Origin: Sphingopyxis alaskensis RB2256
Lineage (GTDB): Bacteria > Pseudomonadota > Alphaproteobacteria > Sphingomonadales > Sphingomonadaceae
Length of the DNA: 64,000 nt
Direction of reading: 5' to 3'
NCBI RefSeq assembly: GCF_000013985.1
Contig: NC_008048.1
Coordinates: forward strand, 620,001-684,000
In this document: positions 18,867-28,910 of the stretch, piece by piece
Layout: each line of letters opens with the position of its first letter
How positions within the stretch are numbered: position 1 is the first letter of the stretch
Made by a program: the position numbers and the translations under genes
Notes under the pieces: generated by a model
Seen by the model: the letters and a program-made list of their open reading frames with translations, nothing else
Told to the model about the DNA's origin: nothing
Database searches by the model: none

Positions 18867-19136
18867 CTAGGGTCAGGACCCATTAATTCCCCGTTCGAGG
18901 CGTCGAAATGGCGAAGATATCGGGCCTTGGCGGGTGCAGCGGGTAGCATCGCTACCCGCAAGGCCGCGAAGGTCCGAGATTGAAGCCATTTCGGCGTCCC
19001 TTCGGGATTTGACCGATTTTGCCCATGGCAGCGTCGAAAAGTCTTGAAATATATCCATATTCCTGCGCCTTTCCTCCTCGCCCTGAGCAAAATCGCCTCA
19101 AACCTCGAACGGGTAATCAATGGGTCCTGACCCTAG
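18867..19136. mobile_element. MITE-like element 1 (270 bp, 34-bp TIRs)
   Basis: Terminal inverted repeats at 18867-18900 and 19103-19136 match at 32 of 34 positions and start CTAGGGTCAGGACCCATT. Both ends carry TA at the boundary, as expected for a TA target duplication of the Tc1/mariner-IS630 type. Inside are a perfect hairpin GCGGGTAGC/GCTACCCGC and a 9-bp inverted pair CGATTTTGC (19014-19022) and GCAAAATCG (19087-19095). There is no transposase gene, only a 97-codon open frame on the minus strand that runs across the end and is not credible as a protein. Confidence 0.8.
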
Positions 19137-19241
19137 TCGGCGCGGCGCACCTTGGCCAGCGGCCAAATGGCGTCGCGCGGCCGGTCATTCTGTGATAATT
19201 CTGGCCCAACCACCCTGGTGAATGCTGCGGGAGGGTCGATA

Positions 19242-19535
19242 ATGATGGACGATTGGCGAGTGGATGACCTGGCGCTGTGCATCAGCCGACACGAGCGCTA
19301 TCCGCCGGAGGTCCGGCCCGGAGCGGTCCTTACGGTTCGCGCGGTGCTGGTCGATATGCCCGACCTTGCCGGTGGGCAGGCGGGAACCGCGCTGAACTTC
19401 CGCGATGTGCCCGATCTTGGCCCGCGTGCCGCCTATTGCGCGCGCCGGTTTCGCAAGATCACCCCCGGCGCGCCCGACAGCTTCGACGCCGAAGTGATCG
19501 ACCTTATGGCGGACGCGACGCGGGTCGGTCGCTGA
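19242..19535 (+). CDS. Hypothetical protein
   Basis: A 97-residue cytoplasmic protein of unknown function (MMDDWRVDDLALCISRHERY at the start). ATG at 19242 is preceded by GGGAGGG with good spacing, which supports real translation. It has no signal peptide, membrane segment or motif I recognise. It stands alone between the MITE-like element and ahpC. The Arg-rich, soluble composition is like that of its chromosomal neighbours. Confidence 0.6.
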   Translation: MMDDWRVDDLALCISRHERYPPEVRPGAVLTVRAVLVDMPDLAGGQAGTALNFRDVPDLGPRAAYCARRFRKITPGAPDSFDAEVIDLMADATRVGR

Positions 19536-19564
19536 TCGCCGATTTACATCAATCCGCCGCTTTG

Positions 19565-19652
19565 ATCGATTGTTTCGATAAGTGTGCCCGGAAATTTGGG
19601 GTTGAGTGCTGCGGCCGCTCGGCATAGCTGGCCCCTGCAAATCATTTTGCAG
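19565..19652 (+). promoter_or_regulatory. ahpC upstream region with two small dyads
   Basis: ATCGA-ttgtt-TCGAT (19565-19579) is a 5-bp inverted repeat that could be part of a regulator site such as OxyR, though it is not a full OxyR consensus. CTGCAAA-tcat-TTTGCAG (19635-19652) forms a hairpin in the probable leader. AAGGA lies about 11 bases before the ahpC ATG. Confidence 0.3.
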
Positions 19653-19689
19653 TGCAGCAAACAGCAGCAGATAAAGGAAACACTCTCCC

Positions 19690-20253
19690 ATGGGTATCAT
19701 CGGAAGTTCGATCAAGCCGTTCAGCGCCACCTCTTACCATCAGGGCAAGTTCGTCCCCGTGACGGACGCCGATGTGAAGGGCAAATGGGCGGTGTTCTTC
19801 TTCTATCCGGCCGACTTCACCTTCGTCTGCCCGACCGAGCTCGAAGACCTCGCCGACCAGTATGAAACGCTCCAGAGCCTTGGCGTCGAAGTCTATGCCG
19901 TTTCGACCGACACGCATTTCAGCCACAAGGCTTGGCACGACAGTTCACCGGCGATCGGCAAGATCGCCTATCACATGCTGGGTGACCAGAACCATGTCCT
20001 CGCCAATAATTTCGGCGTGCTGCGCGAAGATTCGGGCCTTGCCGACCGCGCGACCTTCGTTGTCGATCCCGACGGAGTGATTCAGGTGATGGAAATCACC
20101 TGCGAAGGCGTCGGCCGCAATGCAGGGGAACTGGTCCGCAAGATCAAGGCTGCGATCCATGTCCGCGCCAACCCCGGCCAGGTCTGCCCGGCGAAGTGGG
20201 AAGAGGGCGCCGAAACGCTCGCTCCCTCGATCGAACTCGTCGGCAAGATCTAA
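19690..20253 (+). CDS. ahpC: Alkyl hydroperoxide reductase peroxiredoxin AhpC
   Basis: A 187-residue typical 2-Cys peroxiredoxin that reduces organic hydroperoxides and H2O2. The peroxidatic Cys47 is in FVCPTE and the resolving Cys166 in GQVCPAKW; both are present. It is the usual partner of AhpF, which is encoded 139 bases downstream. The gap holds a REP-like palindrome pair that may separate expression levels of the two. An oxidative-stress regulator is expected but not identified. Confidence 0.98.
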   Translation: MGIIGSSIKPFSATSYHQGKFVPVTDADVKGKWAVFFFYPADFTFVCPTELEDLADQYETLQSLGVEVYAVSTDTHFSHKAWHDSSPAIGKIAYHMLGDQNHVLANNFGVLREDSGLADRATFVVDPDGVIQVMEITCEGVGRNAGELVRKIKAAIHVRANPGQVCPAKWEEGAETLAPSIELVGKI

Positions 20254-20278
20254 GCCGGCGCAAGCCGGGACAAAATGG

Positions 20279-20366
20279 TGTGCCCCCGCGAAGGCGGGGG
20301 CCCATCTCCGGACGGAGCAAATCGCACCGGCAGGTGATGGATCCCCGCTTTCGCGGGGATGCACAA
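20279..20366. repeat. Palindromic pair between ahpC and ahpF
   Basis: Two hairpins, TGCCCCCGCGAAGGCGGGGGC near 20281-20301 and GATCCCCGCTTTCGCGGGGATGC near 20340-20362, with about 40 bases between. They belong to the CCCCGCGAAGGCGGGG class also seen at 56028-56121 and, in variant form, at 31394-31487. Between ahpC and ahpF they could stabilise the abundant ahpC mRNA. Confidence 0.75.
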
Positions 20367-20392
20367 CTCCTATTGCCTTCAGGATTCTCCCC

Positions 20393-21955
20393 ATGCCGAT
20401 GCTCGACCCCAACACGACCGCCCAGCTCAAAACCTATCTCGGCAACCTCCGCCACCCGATCGAGCTGGTCGCGAGCCTCGATGCCTCGCCCAAGTCGGTC
20501 GAGATGCGCGCGCTTGTCGAAGAGGTCGCGGCGCAGTCGGACCGCATCACCGCGCGCTTCGACGGCGACGACGTACGTCGTCCGTCCTTCGCGATTCGCG
20601 GCGATGAGGGCAAAGCCGAAGCCGTGTTCGCCGGCCTGCCGATGGGGCATGAGTTTACGTCGCTGATCCTCGCGCTGCTGCATGTCGGCGGCCACCCGCC
20701 GAAGGAAGACGCCGAACTGCTCGACGCGGTGCGTGCGCTGGAGGGCGATTTCACCTTCGAAACCTTCTTTTCGCTGTCGTGCCAGAATTGCCCCGACGTC
20801 GTGCAGGCGCTCAACATCATGGCGGCGCTCAATCCGAATATCCGCCACACCGCGATCGACGGCGCGCTGTTCCAGGACGAGGTCGAACGGCGTCAGGTGA
20901 TGGCGGTGCCCGCGGTGTTCCTGAACGGCGAACCTTTCGGGCAGGGGCGCATGGACCTCGCGCAGATCGTCGCGAAACTCGACGCCGGTGCCGTCGCCCG
21001 CGCGGCCGGAAAGATCGCCGCGAAGGAGCCGTTCGACGTGCTCGTCGTCGGCGGCGGACCCGGCGGCGCTGCGGCGGCGATTTATGCGGCGCGCAAGGGC
21101 ATCCGCACCGGCATCGTCGCCGAACGTTTCGGCGGGCAGCTGCTCGACACGCTGGGGATCGACAATTTCGTCTCGGTCCAGCACACCGAAGGCCCGAAGC
21201 TCGCCGCGCAACTCGAAGCGCATGTCAAGGATTATGACGTCGATGTGATGAACGCGCAGGAAGCCGCCGCGCTGATCCCCGGCGGCGCGAACGGCCTGCA
21301 CGAGGTGAAGCTGAAAAGCGGCGCGAGCGTCAAGGGGAAGACCGTCATCCTGTCGACCGGCGCGCGCTGGCGCCAGATGGGCGTCCCCGGCGAGGCCGAA
21401 TATCGGGGCAGGGGCGTCGCCTATTGCCCGCATTGCGACGGTCCGCTGTTCAAGGGCAAGCGCGTCGCGGTGATCGGCGGCGGCAATTCGGGGGTCGAGG
21501 CGGCGATCGATCTGGCCGGGCTGGTCGCGCATGTGACCTTGATCGAGTTCGACAGCCAGCTTCGCGCTGACGCGGTGCTTCAGACGAAGCTCGGCAGCCT
21601 GCCCAATGTCACCGTCATTACGTCGGCGCTCACCACCGAAGTGCTCGGCAATGGCGAAAAGGTCGTCGGGCTGCGCTATCGCGACCGCGGCACGGACGAG
21701 GAGCATCTGATCGAACTCGAAGGCATTTTCGTCCAGATCGGCCTTGTCCCCAACACCGAATGGCTCGGCGATGCGGTGGCGCTCAGCGGTCGCGGCGAGA
21801 TCGAGGTCGACGCGCGCGGCGCGACCAGCCAGCCCGGCATTTTCGCCGCGGGTGACGTGACGACGGTGCCCTACAAGCAGATCGTCATCGCGATGGGCGA
21901 GGGGTCAAAGGCGTCGCTCTCGGCCTTCGACCATCTGATTCGCGCGGGCGCCTGA
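20393..21955 (+). CDS. ahpF: Alkyl hydroperoxide reductase subunit F
   Basis: A 520-residue FAD- and NAD(P)H-dependent disulfide reductase that recycles AhpC. It has the tandem thioredoxin-like N-terminal domain with CQNC (about residue 127), a linker, the FAD motif [10 protein letters not shown], and the thioredoxin-reductase-like active site YCPHCDG, plus the second nucleotide site [10 protein letters not shown] and the C-terminal FAD segment [19 protein letters not shown] at 20393 has AGGA upstream; an internal ATG at 20399 is also possible. The open frame continues upstream through the repeat without a start signal. Confidence 0.97.
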   Translation: MPMLDPNTTAQLKTYLGNLRHPIELVASLDASPKSVEMRALVEEVAAQSDRITARFDGDDVRRPSFAIRGDEGKAEAVFAGLPMGHEFTSLILALLHVGGHPPKEDAELLDAVRALEGDFTFETFFSLSCQNCPDVVQALNIMAALNPNIRHTAIDGALFQDEVERRQVMAVPAVFLNGEPFGQGRMDLAQIVAKLDAGAVARAAGKIAAKEPFDVLVVGGGPGGAAAAIYAARKGIRTGIVAERFGGQLLDTLGIDNFVSVQHTEGPKLAAQLEAHVKDYDVDVMNAQEAAALIPGGANGLHEVKLKSGASVKGKTVILSTGARWRQMGVPGEAEYRGRGVAYCPHCDGPLFKGKRVAVIGGGNSGVEAAIDLAGLVAHVTLIEFDSQLRADAVLQTKLGSLPNVTVITSALTTEVLGNGEKVVGLRYRDRGTDEEHLIELEGIFVQIGLVPNTEWLGDAVALSGRGEIEVDARGATSQPGIFAAGDVTTVPYKQIVIAMGEGSKASLSAFDHLIRAGA

Positions 21956-21970
21956 CGCCGCGCACGCGAC

Positions 21971-22459
21971 CTACCGCCCCTCCGGCCAGACGTCCGTGTC
22001 GTGGTCGGGGTGCTGATGGTTGCTCGCCTTGATCGCGCCGACATAGGCCGCCATCGTCTCTTCGGTCGTCCCTTCGGCCGGGATCGAAAGCTCCGCGAAC
22101 CAGGGCATCTGCCCTTCGAGACCGAACTGGAAGCGCGGTGGGAACTGCGATGGATCGTCGAACGACCCCGTCGTCAGGTTGATATGCTTGCTGTCGAAAT
22201 AATCATAGCTGAGCGGCGTTCCACAGTCGCGGCAGAAACCGCGCGCCGCCTTGTCCGAACTGTTGAATGTTGCCGGGCTTCCGCGCGTCCAGCGAATCGC
22301 GTCGCGCGGCACGCCGATCAGCGCGATGAAGAAATTGCCCGCCGCCTTCTGGCACATCCGGCAATGGCAGATGTGCGACGTGTCGAGCACCGCACTGACA
22401 TGATAGCGCACCGCGCCGCACTGGCACCCGCCCGATGCTTCGGTTTCGATCCGTTCCAT
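21971..22459 (-). CDS. GFA-family zinc protein
   Basis: A 162-residue protein of the Gfa/CENP-V-like zinc-binding fold, named after glutathione-dependent formaldehyde-activating enzyme. Cys ligands are seen in CQCGAVRY, CHCRMCQKAAG and CRDCGTPLSY. Most members have no proven enzyme activity. It is convergent with ahpF (15 bases apart) and lies next to a GST gene in the same direction, which may point to glutathione-linked detoxification, but this is only context. Confidence 0.85.
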   Translation of the reverse strand: MERIETEASGGCQCGAVRYHVSAVLDTSHICHCRMCQKAAGNFFIALIGVPRDAIRWTRGSPATFNSSDKAARGFCRDCGTPLSYDYFDSKHINLTTGSFDDPSQFPPRFQFGLEGQMPWFAELSIPAEGTTEETMAAYVGAIKASNHQHPDHDTDVWPEGR

Positions 22460-22512
22460 GACCGAAAGCTATCAGCGGCGGCGCGGCCTCGCAACCGCGC
22501 CGCCGCATGGCG

Positions 22513-23217
22513 TCACGTCCCGAAGCGCGCGATCACTTCCGCCAGCGGCAGATGTCCGCGGCACAGTCCGCCGCCTGCGGCGCTTTCGCCGCTTTCCAGC
22601 GCGGTGGCATGGACGACCGCCGGATCGGCCTCCAGCCGCGCGCGCAGCGCGGCGAGCTTCGGCCAGCGGGTCGGCGGCGCCACCTCATGAAAATCCAGCC
22701 AGCGCGCCACCCCGACGAACAGTGCGTCGGCCAGCGTCGGCCGGTCGCCGACCAGATAGGGACCATCACCGGCCATGGCTTCCAGCTTGTCGTGGCGTTC
22801 GATCACCGCTTCCCTGCCGAATTCGCGCAATGATGCCTGCAACGCTGGACGCGGCGGGTCCATCTCCATTGCCGCCCATAACGGGCTGAAGGCGCCGGTG
22901 AAGCCGGTGTTGATGAACGCCATGATCTGCCGCATCCGGTCGGCCTCGGGCGACAGCGGATCGGGGCTGATCCGCCTCTCGTCGTCGCGCACCGCCAGCC
23001 AGCTGGCGATCGCCATCGTTTCGGTCAGCACGCGGCCCTGGTCGGTAATCAGCGCGGGCGTCTCGTGCCGCGCGTTGATGCGGGCATAGGCGGGCTCGCG
23101 CATTTCGCCGAGCATGTCGACGCGGCACAGGCGATAGGGTTTGCCCAGCCACTCGAGCGCGGCGACAAGCCCCATGGAGCTTCCCAGCGGGAAGCCATAG
23201 ATAAGGATCGGTTCCAA
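22513..23217 (-). CDS. Glutathione S-transferase family protein
   Basis: A 234-residue two-domain GST: an N-terminal thioredoxin fold (ILIYGFPLGSSMGLVAALEW, with TPALITDQGRVLTETMAIASWL holding the cis-Pro and Glu/Thr glutathione-binding motif) and an all-helical C-terminal domain with YLVGDRPTLADALFVG. It would conjugate or reduce substrates with glutathione in the cytoplasm. It is transcribed away from an HxlR regulator gene across a 98-base gap that contains a palindrome, so it is the likely regulated target. Confidence 0.88.
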   Translation of the reverse strand: MEPILIYGFPLGSSMGLVAALEWLGKPYRLCRVDMLGEMREPAYARINARHETPALITDQGRVLTETMAIASWLAVRDDERRISPDPLSPEADRMRQIMAFINTGFTGAFSPLWAAMEMDPPRPALQASLREFGREAVIERHDKLEAMAGDGPYLVGDRPTLADALFVGVARWLDFHEVAPPTRWPKLAALRARLEADPAVVHATALESGESAAGGGLCRGHLPLAEVIARFGT

Positions 23218-23288
23218 GATATTGCTCCATCGTCCTGTAAAGGAGGGGGAGCTGCGCAGCGATTTCGGATATAGGGCGTCCGTTCGCC

Positions 23289-23301
23289 GCGTAAATTACG
23301 C
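23289..23301. promoter_or_regulatory. Candidate HxlR operator
   Basis: GCGTAAATTACGC is a 6-bp inverted repeat around one central base in the gap between the divergent GST and HxlR genes, 14 bases before the HxlR ATG. HxlR/YodB-type regulators bind short GTA...TAC palindromes, so this is a natural site for autoregulation and GST control. Confidence 0.5.
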
Positions 23302-23315
23302 ACCTTTTTGTAACC

Positions 23316-23672
23316 ATGAGGGCGATGATGAAAGAGCTGGTTTCACGCTGTCCGATCGAGGAGGTGATGCAGCTACTGGGCGGCCGCTGGCCCAGCCTGC
23401 TGATCTATTATCTCAGCGACGGGACCAAGCGGTTCAGCGACCTGCAACGCGACAATCCGACGATCTCGCACAAGATGCTGACGCTCGAACTGCGCAAGCT
23501 CGAGGATGCGGGGATCGTTCGCCGCACTGACTTCGACGGCTATCCGCGCCGCGTCGAATATGGCCTGACCGAGGATGGCGAAAGGCTGGTGCCGCTGATC
23601 GACGCGCTTGGCGACTGGTGGGGTTCGATGGTTGCCGCACCAGCGGACGCGACCGTGGTCGCCGCGGACTAG
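23316..23672 (+). CDS. HxlR-family transcriptional regulator
   Basis: A 118-residue winged-helix regulator. Family signatures are CPIEEVMQLLGGRWPSLLIYYL with a Cys in the position used for thiol sensing by YodB/HypR, RFSDLQRDNPTISHKMLTLELRKLEDAGIV for the recognition region, and VEYGLTEDGERLVPLI in the wing. Such proteins respond to electrophiles, quinones or disulfide stress and usually control the divergent gene, here a GST. ATG at 23316 is taken; ATGs 9 and 12 bases downstream are alternatives. Confidence 0.9.
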   Translation: MRAMMKELVSRCPIEEVMQLLGGRWPSLLIYYLSDGTKRFSDLQRDNPTISHKMLTLELRKLEDAGIVRRTDFDGYPRRVEYGLTEDGERLVPLIDALGDWWGSMVAAPADATVVAAD

Positions 23673-23676
23673 CGCG

Positions 23677-25263
23677 TCACTCCCACTCGATCGTCCCCGG
23701 CGGCTTCGACGTATAATCATACACCACCCGGTTGATGCCCTGCACCTCGTTGATGATGCGCGTCGCGCAGCGGCTCAGGAAGCTGGCGTCGAAGGGATAG
23801 ATGTCGGCGGTCATGCCATCGGTCGAGGTCACGGCGCGCAGCGCGCAGACATGGTCGTAAGTGCGCCCGTCGCCCATCACGCCGACCGTCTTGACCGGCA
23901 GGAGCACCGCAAACGCCTGCCAGATCGCATCGTACAGCCCGGCGTTGCGGATTTCCTCGAGATAGACCGCATCGGCCTTGCGGAGGATGTCGCAGCGCTC
24001 TTTGCTGACTTCGCCTGGAATGCGGATCGCGAGGCCGGGGCCGGGGAAGGGGTGGCGGCCGACAAAAATGTCGGGCAGGCCCAGCTCCTTGCCGAGCAGG
24101 CGGACCTCGTCCTTGAACAGCTCGCGCAGCGGCTCGACGAGCTTCATGTTCATGCGTTCGGGCAGGCCGCCGACATTGTGATGACTCTTGATCGTGACGC
24201 TCGGCCCGCCGGTGAAGCTGACGCTCTCGATCACATCGGGATAGAGCGTGCCTTGCGCGAGGAAATCGGCGCCGCCGATCTTCCTGGCCTCTTCCTCGAA
24301 CACATTGATGAACTCGGCGCCGATGAACTTGCGCTTCTGTTCGGGGTCGGTGATGCCCGCAAGCCCCGCCATGAAGCGCTCCTCGGCGTCGACGACGACC
24401 AGCGGGATGTTGTAATGGTCGCGGAACAGGCGTTCGACCTGTTCGCGCTCGTTCATGCGCAAGAGGCCGTGGTCGACGAAAACGCAGGTCAGCTGTTCGC
24501 CGATCGCTTCGTGGATCAGCACCGCGGCGACCGCGCTGTCGACCCCGCCCGACAGGCCGCACAGCACGCGCTGGTCGCCGACCTGTGCGCGGATTTCGGC
24601 GATCTTGGTGGTGCGAAACTCGGCCATCGTCCAGTCGCCGCTGCACCCGCAGACGTGGCGCACGAAATTGGCGATCAGCTTCGCGCCGTCGGGGGTATGG
24701 ACGACTTCGGGGTGGAATTGGGTACCATAATAGCGGCGCTCGTCATTCGCGATGACTGCGAAAGGCGCGCCGTCGCTGACTGCCACGATACGGAAACCCG
24801 GCGCGAACCGGGTCACGCGGTCGCCGTGGCTCATCCACACCTGATGCCGTTCGCCGACCTGCCACAGCCCATCGAACAGCACGCAGGGTTCGGTGACGGT
24901 CAGGAAGGCGCGGCCGAATTCGCCGTCGCGTTCGCCATCGATGCCGCCGGGTTCGACTTTTCCGCCGAGCTGCTGGCTCATCACCTGCTGGCCGTAACAG
25001 ATGCCCAGGATCGGCAGGCCGCTGTCAAAGATCGACCGGGGTGCGCGCGGGCTGCCCTCGGCGGGAACCGACGCGGGCGATCCTGACAGGATCACCCCCT
25101 TGGGCCGCATCCGTGCGAGCGCCGCCTCGGCGGCGCTGAACGGGACAATCTCGCTATACACGCCCGCCTCGCGGACGCGACGGGCGATGAGCTGGGTGAC
25201 TTGCGATCCGAAGTCGATGATCAGGATCGATTCAGGGGCGGCGGAGGGGTCGGGAGTCGGCAT
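23677..25263 (-). CDS. guaA: GMP synthase (glutamine-hydrolysing)
   Basis: Makes GMP from XMP, ATP and glutamine. The 528-residue product has a class I amidotransferase domain ([19 protein letters not shown], nucleophile Cys in GICYGQQ, His-Glu in FHPEV), an ATP pyrophosphatase domain with the PP-loop GLSGGVDSA, and the C-terminal dimerisation domain ending in [12 protein letters not shown] at 25263 is used, giving [10 protein letters not shown] before the domain; an ATG nine codons upstream is possible. The frame extends much further 5' only as a shadow of the receptor gene. Convergent with the HxlR gene, 4 bases apart. Confidence 0.97.
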   Translation of the reverse strand: MPTPDPSAAPESILIIDFGSQVTQLIARRVREAGVYSEIVPFSAAEAALARMRPKGVILSGSPASVPAEGSPRAPRSIFDSGLPILGICYGQQVMSQQLGGKVEPGGIDGERDGEFGRAFLTVTEPCVLFDGLWQVGERHQVWMSHGDRVTRFAPGFRIVAVSDGAPFAVIANDERRYYGTQFHPEVVHTPDGAKLIANFVRHVCGCSGDWTMAEFRTTKIAEIRAQVGDQRVLCGLSGGVDSAVAAVLIHEAIGEQLTCVFVDHGLLRMNEREQVERLFRDHYNIPLVVVDAEERFMAGLAGITDPEQKRKFIGAEFINVFEEEARKIGGADFLAQGTLYPDVIESVSFTGGPSVTIKSHHNVGGLPERMNMKLVEPLRELFKDEVRLLGKELGLPDIFVGRHPFPGPGLAIRIPGEVSKERCDILRKADAVYLEEIRNAGLYDAIWQAFAVLLPVKTVGVMGDGRTYDHVCALRAVTSTDGMTADIYPFDASFLSRCATRIINEVQGINRVVYDYTSKPPGTIEWE

Positions 25264-25455
25264 GGCTGGCCGATAAGGAAGCCGGGCCATGCTGTCCAGC
25301 GGTCGATATGGGCTGCTCGTCGAACGGCCGTGTCCCCGACACATTGTTGCGACAATTGCGACATAGGTGAACGCCGCGACAAGCAGGGCGTCAGCGGGCG
25401 TTAAGCCCTGCCATGCAAAGAAAAAATCAAGACAAAAGAACAAGGCTTCCCCCCG

Positions 25456-27861
25456 ATGAACGACAATCGCTCCTTCCTTTCCGCTCGAACCGTGCTGCTT
25501 GCGGCGAGCGCCGGCGTCGCACTGCCCGTTGCCGCGGCGGCGCAGGTCGGCCCGCAAGCGGTTGCCGCGCTGGTCGACCAGCCCGCCGATCAGGCGCCCC
25601 CGGCATCCGAAGCGGTCGAGAATGCCTATGACGATTATGCCGATGGTGCGATTGTCGTCACGGCGCCGCGCCTTTCCGGGCAGCTCGACACGGACATCAA
25701 GGCCGAAGCCGAACTCGATGAAGCCGCGATCGCGAGCTATGGCGTCTCGAACGTGTCCGAACTGCTCGAAGCGCTGGCGCCGCAGACGCGATCGGGCCGC
25801 GGGCGCGGTAGCGGGCGGCCGATCATCCTCATCAACGGCCGTCGCATCGGCGGGTTCGGCGAAGTGCGCAACCTGCCGCCCGAGGCGATCGCCAAGGTCG
25901 AGGTGTTTCCCGAAGAGGTCGCGCTGCAATATGGCTATTCGGCCGACGAGCGCGTCGTCAATCTGGTGCTCAAGCCCGATTTCCGGCAGGTCTCGATCGA
26001 GGCCGAAGGCGGCATCCCGACGCAGGGCGGACGTTTTCAGAGCGAGGTCGAGCCGAGTTTCCTCGCGATCACCGAAAGGGGCCGGATCAACATCAATGCC
26101 GGCTGGGAAAGCAAGTCGATGCTGCGCGAAAGCGAACGCGACCTTGTTTATGACGATCCGGCGCAGGCGGCCGAAGCGCCCGCGCGCAGCCTGCTCGGCG
26201 CATCCGACGAATATCGCATCGACGCGACGGTCCAGCGCAGCCTGAACAAGGTCACCGATGCGTCGATCAACCTGCGGCTCGACCAGACCGACACGCTGTC
26301 GCTGCTCGGCCCCGGTCCCGGCGGCGTCGGCGATCCGCTCACACGCGACAGCCGCGCGCGCAACCTCACGTCGACCGCGAGCGTCAACGGGATGCTCGGC
26401 GACTGGCGCTGGTCGGTCACCGGCAATTATGCCGACGCCGATCAGCGGACCTTTACCGACCGCATCGACGGCTCGGTCGACCGTTTCGACAGCAGCCAGC
26501 AGACATTTGGCGGCAACGCCAATCTGTCGGGCACGGTGACCGAAGGCTGGGCGGGGCCGATCCGCCTGTCGATGACCGGCAGCTATTCGGGCTTGCGCTT
26601 CGACAGCCGGTCGCAGCGCGCCGACGGCGTGACCACCACCGACCTGTCGCGCGACCTTCCCGGCGTGTTCGGCTCCTTGACCGTGCCGCTGCTCGACCCC
26701 GATTATGCGGTCGGCAAGATCGGCACGCTGTCGCTGACGCTCAGCGGACAGGTTCAGAATCCCAGCGATTTCGCCGCACTCAAAAGCTGGGGTGCGAACC
26801 TCAACTGGGGCGTCACCGACAGCCTGTCGCTGATCGCCAGCTTCAACAGCGACGAGGCCGCGCCGGGGATCCAGCAGCTTGGCGCCGCGCCGCTGGTGAC
26901 GCCCGCGGTGACCTATTACGACTTTGCCACCGGCCAGACGGTTCAGATCACGACGACGACCGGCGGCAATCCCTTGCTGCTTGCCGAACAGCGCCGCGAC
27001 CTCAAGCTGGGGCTCAACTGGTCGCCGCCGATGATCGACGGGCTCAACCTGTCGGTCAATTACAACCGGAACAAAAGCCATGACACGGCGAACAGCTTTC
27101 CGCTGCTCACGCCCGAGATCGAGGCGGCCTTCCCCGACCGCGTCACGCGCGATGCCAACGGTGTGCTCGTCGCGCTCGACCAGCGACCGGTCAATTTCGA
27201 CCGCGCCGAAAACTCGCAGATCCGTTGGGGCCTCAATTTCGGCAAGAGCTTCGGGCAGGAGGAGCAGCGCGCCGGGCCGCGCCGCGAGGGCGGCGCTCCC
27301 GGCGCCGGGGCGCCGCGCGGCGGGCCGCGGGCGGGCGGGGGTGGACGCGGTGGTCTCGGCCGCATGTTCGGCGGTGGGCCGCAGGGCGGTCGCTGGCAGG
27401 TGTCGCTCTACCACACGATCAAGCTCACTGACACGGTGCTCATCCGTCCCGGTGTTCCCGAACTCGACCTGCTCGATGGTTCGGCGACGGGCAGCGGCGG
27501 CGGATCGAACCGTCATCTCGTCGAACTCGACGGCGGCGTCTTCTACAAGGGGATGGGCGTGCGTTTGAGCGCGAAATATGACAGCGGCAGCACGGTCACG
27601 GGCGGCAGTGCGGGCGACCTTGACTTCGGCGACCTCGCAACCTTCGACCTGCGTTTTTTCGTCAACCTCGACCAGCAGCCCAGGCTGACCGGCGCACTCC
27701 CCTTCCTCAAAGGCTCGCGCCTCCGCCTCGCCATCGACAACGTCTTCGACGCCCAGCGCAAGATCACCGACGCGAATGGGGTGGTGCCGCTGAACTATCA
27801 GCCAGGATATATCGACCCCCTGGGCCGCTATATCGAGCTGGAGTGGCGCAAGACTTTCTAG
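25456..27861 (+). CDS. TonB-dependent receptor with Gly/Arg-rich loop
   Basis: An 801-residue outer-membrane protein: cleaved signal peptide ([17 protein letters not shown]), a plug domain ([18 protein letters not shown], then [21 protein letters not shown] and [17 protein letters not shown]) and a beta-barrel ending in the expected aromatic residue (WRKTF). Substrate unknown. Unusual is a low-complexity segment of about 40 residues (codons near 27260-27400) made mainly of Gly, Arg, Pro and Ala between barrel strands, probably an external loop. Similar loops occur in this sphingomonad receptor group. Its stop codon shares the CTAG tetranucleotide with the stop of the convergent glycosyltransferase gene. 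Confidence 0.88.
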   Translation: MNDNRSFLSARTVLLAASAGVALPVAAAAQVGPQAVAALVDQPADQAPPASEAVENAYDDYADGAIVVTAPRLSGQLDTDIKAEAELDEAAIASYGVSNVSELLEALAPQTRSGRGRGSGRPIILINGRRIGGFGEVRNLPPEAIAKVEVFPEEVALQYGYSADERVVNLVLKPDFRQVSIEAEGGIPTQGGRFQSEVEPSFLAITERGRININAGWESKSMLRESERDLVYDDPAQAAEAPARSLLGASDEYRIDATVQRSLNKVTDASINLRLDQTDTLSLLGPGPGGVGDPLTRDSRARNLTSTASVNGMLGDWRWSVTGNYADADQRTFTDRIDGSVDRFDSSQQTFGGNANLSGTVTEGWAGPIRLSMTGSYSGLRFDSRSQRADGVTTTDLSRDLPGVFGSLTVPLLDPDYAVGKIGTLSLTLSGQVQNPSDFAALKSWGANLNWGVTDSLSLIASFNSDEAAPGIQQLGAAPLVTPAVTYYDFATGQTVQITTTTGGNPLLLAEQRRDLKLGLNWSPPMIDGLNLSVNYNRNKSHDTANSFPLLTPEIEAAFPDRVTRDANGVLVALDQRPVNFDRAENSQIRWGLNFGKSFGQEEQRAGPRREGGAPGAGAPRGGPRAGGGGRGGLGRMFGGGPQGGRWQVSLYHTIKLTDTVLIRPGVPELDLLDGSATGSGGGSNRHLVELDGGVFYKGMGVRLSAKYDSGSTVTGGSAGDLDFGDLATFDLRFFVNLDQQPRLTGALPFLKGSRLRLAIDNVFDAQRKITDANGVVPLNYQPGYIDPLGRYIELEWRKTF

Positions 27862-28910
27862 GCTGCGACGCCTGCCGTCCCGATCGCGGTCTCCGACACG
27901 GAGTCGGCGGGAACGAAGGACAGCGCGCGCGCGAACTGCGCGGTGCATCCCGCCCAGCTGTATCGCGCGCCGAGCGCGGCGGCATCGCTGCGGTCGCAGG
28001 CCAGCGCGCGGTCGATTGCGCGGCCCAGGTCTTCGTCGAGCGCGCCGGCGCCGTCGGTCACAATGTCGCCCGGTCCCGGCACCGGATAGGCGGCAACCGG
28101 CGTGCCGCAGCTCAGGGCTTCGATCACGACAAGGCCGAAGGTGTCGGTGCGACTTGGAAAGACGAACACATCGGCACCCGCATAGGCCGAAGCGAGCGTC
28201 TCGCCGCCAAGCTTGCCGAGGAACAGCGCGTCGGGATGGCGGGCCTTGAGGTCGGCGAGCGCGGGACCGTCGCCGACGACGACTTTCGTGCCGGGGCGGT
28301 CGCAGTCGAGGAATGCGCCGATATTCTTCTCGACCGCCACGCGGCCGACATAAAGCTGGATCGGGCGCGCCAGCCCGTCAAAGGCGGGGTGCGCAGCACG
28401 GTCGGGTCGGAAGAGCGCATGATCGACGCCGCGTTCCCACATCATCGTTTGGGCAAGGCCCCGATCGGCGAGTTCGCGCGCCAGGCTGCGCGTCGCGACC
28501 ATGATGTGCCGCGCCGGGCGGTGGAACCAGCGGATGAAGCGCCAGACAAGGGCGGGCGACACGGGCAGGCGCGCCGCGACATATTCGGGAAAGCGGGTGT
28601 GATAGGCGGTGGTGAAGGGAAAGCCCTTATCGAGGCACCAGCGCCGCGCCGCGAGCCCCAGCGGCCCTTCGGTCGAGATATGGATCGCCTGCGGCGCAAA
28701 GGCGCGGATTCGGCGCCCCACCGCGCGCCGCCCGGCAAAGGCAAGGCGGATTTCGCCATAGGAGGGGCAGGGGATCGACCGGAACAGGTCGGGCGAGATG
28801 ACGCCGACCTCATGCCCCGCGGCGCGCAGCTCGGCAATTGTCGCCTGCAGGGTGCGGACGACCCCGTTGACCTGCGGCTCCCACGCATCGGTGACGATCA
28901 ATATCCTCAT
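27858..28910 (-). CDS. Glycosyltransferase family 4 protein
   Basis: A 350-residue GT-B glycosyltransferase. It starts [20 protein letters not shown], has [11 protein letters not shown] at the start of the donor-binding half and [20 protein letters not shown], the Glu-containing donor-site motif of GT4. Close relatives act on diacylglycerol or phosphatidylinositol lipids as mannosyl- or glucosyl-/glucuronosyltransferases. It overlaps the upstream metallophosphoesterase by four bases (ATGA), so the two are coupled and probably share a lipid or envelope glycan pathway. An upstream in-frame start exists but lies inside the neighbour. Confidence 0.85.
   Translation of the reverse strand: MRILIVTDAWEPQVNGVVRTLQATIAELRAAGHEVGVISPDLFRSIPCPSYGEIRLAFAGRRAVGRRIRAFAPQAIHISTEGPLGLAARRWCLDKGFPFTTAYHTRFPEYVAARLPVSPALVWRFIRWFHRPARHIMVATRSLARELADRGLAQTMMWERGVDHALFRPDRAAHPAFDGLARPIQLYVGRVAVEKNIGAFLDCDRPGTKVVVGDGPALADLKARHPDALFLGKLGGETLASAYAGADVFVFPSRTDTFGLVVIEALSCGTPVAAYPVPGPGDIVTDGAGALDEDLGRAIDRALACDRSDAAALGARYSWAGCTAQFARALSFVPADSVSETAIGTAGVAA

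Noticed and set aside
18827..19120. 97-codon frame inside MITE-like element 1
   Set aside because: It crosses the terminal repeat and has no ribosome site or recognisable fold, so it is more likely element sequence than a gene.
25264..27948. Upstream extension of the guaA frame to a 1423-codon protein
   Set aside because: The extension is antisense to the TonB receptor gene and has no domain; GMP synthase starts normally at 25263.
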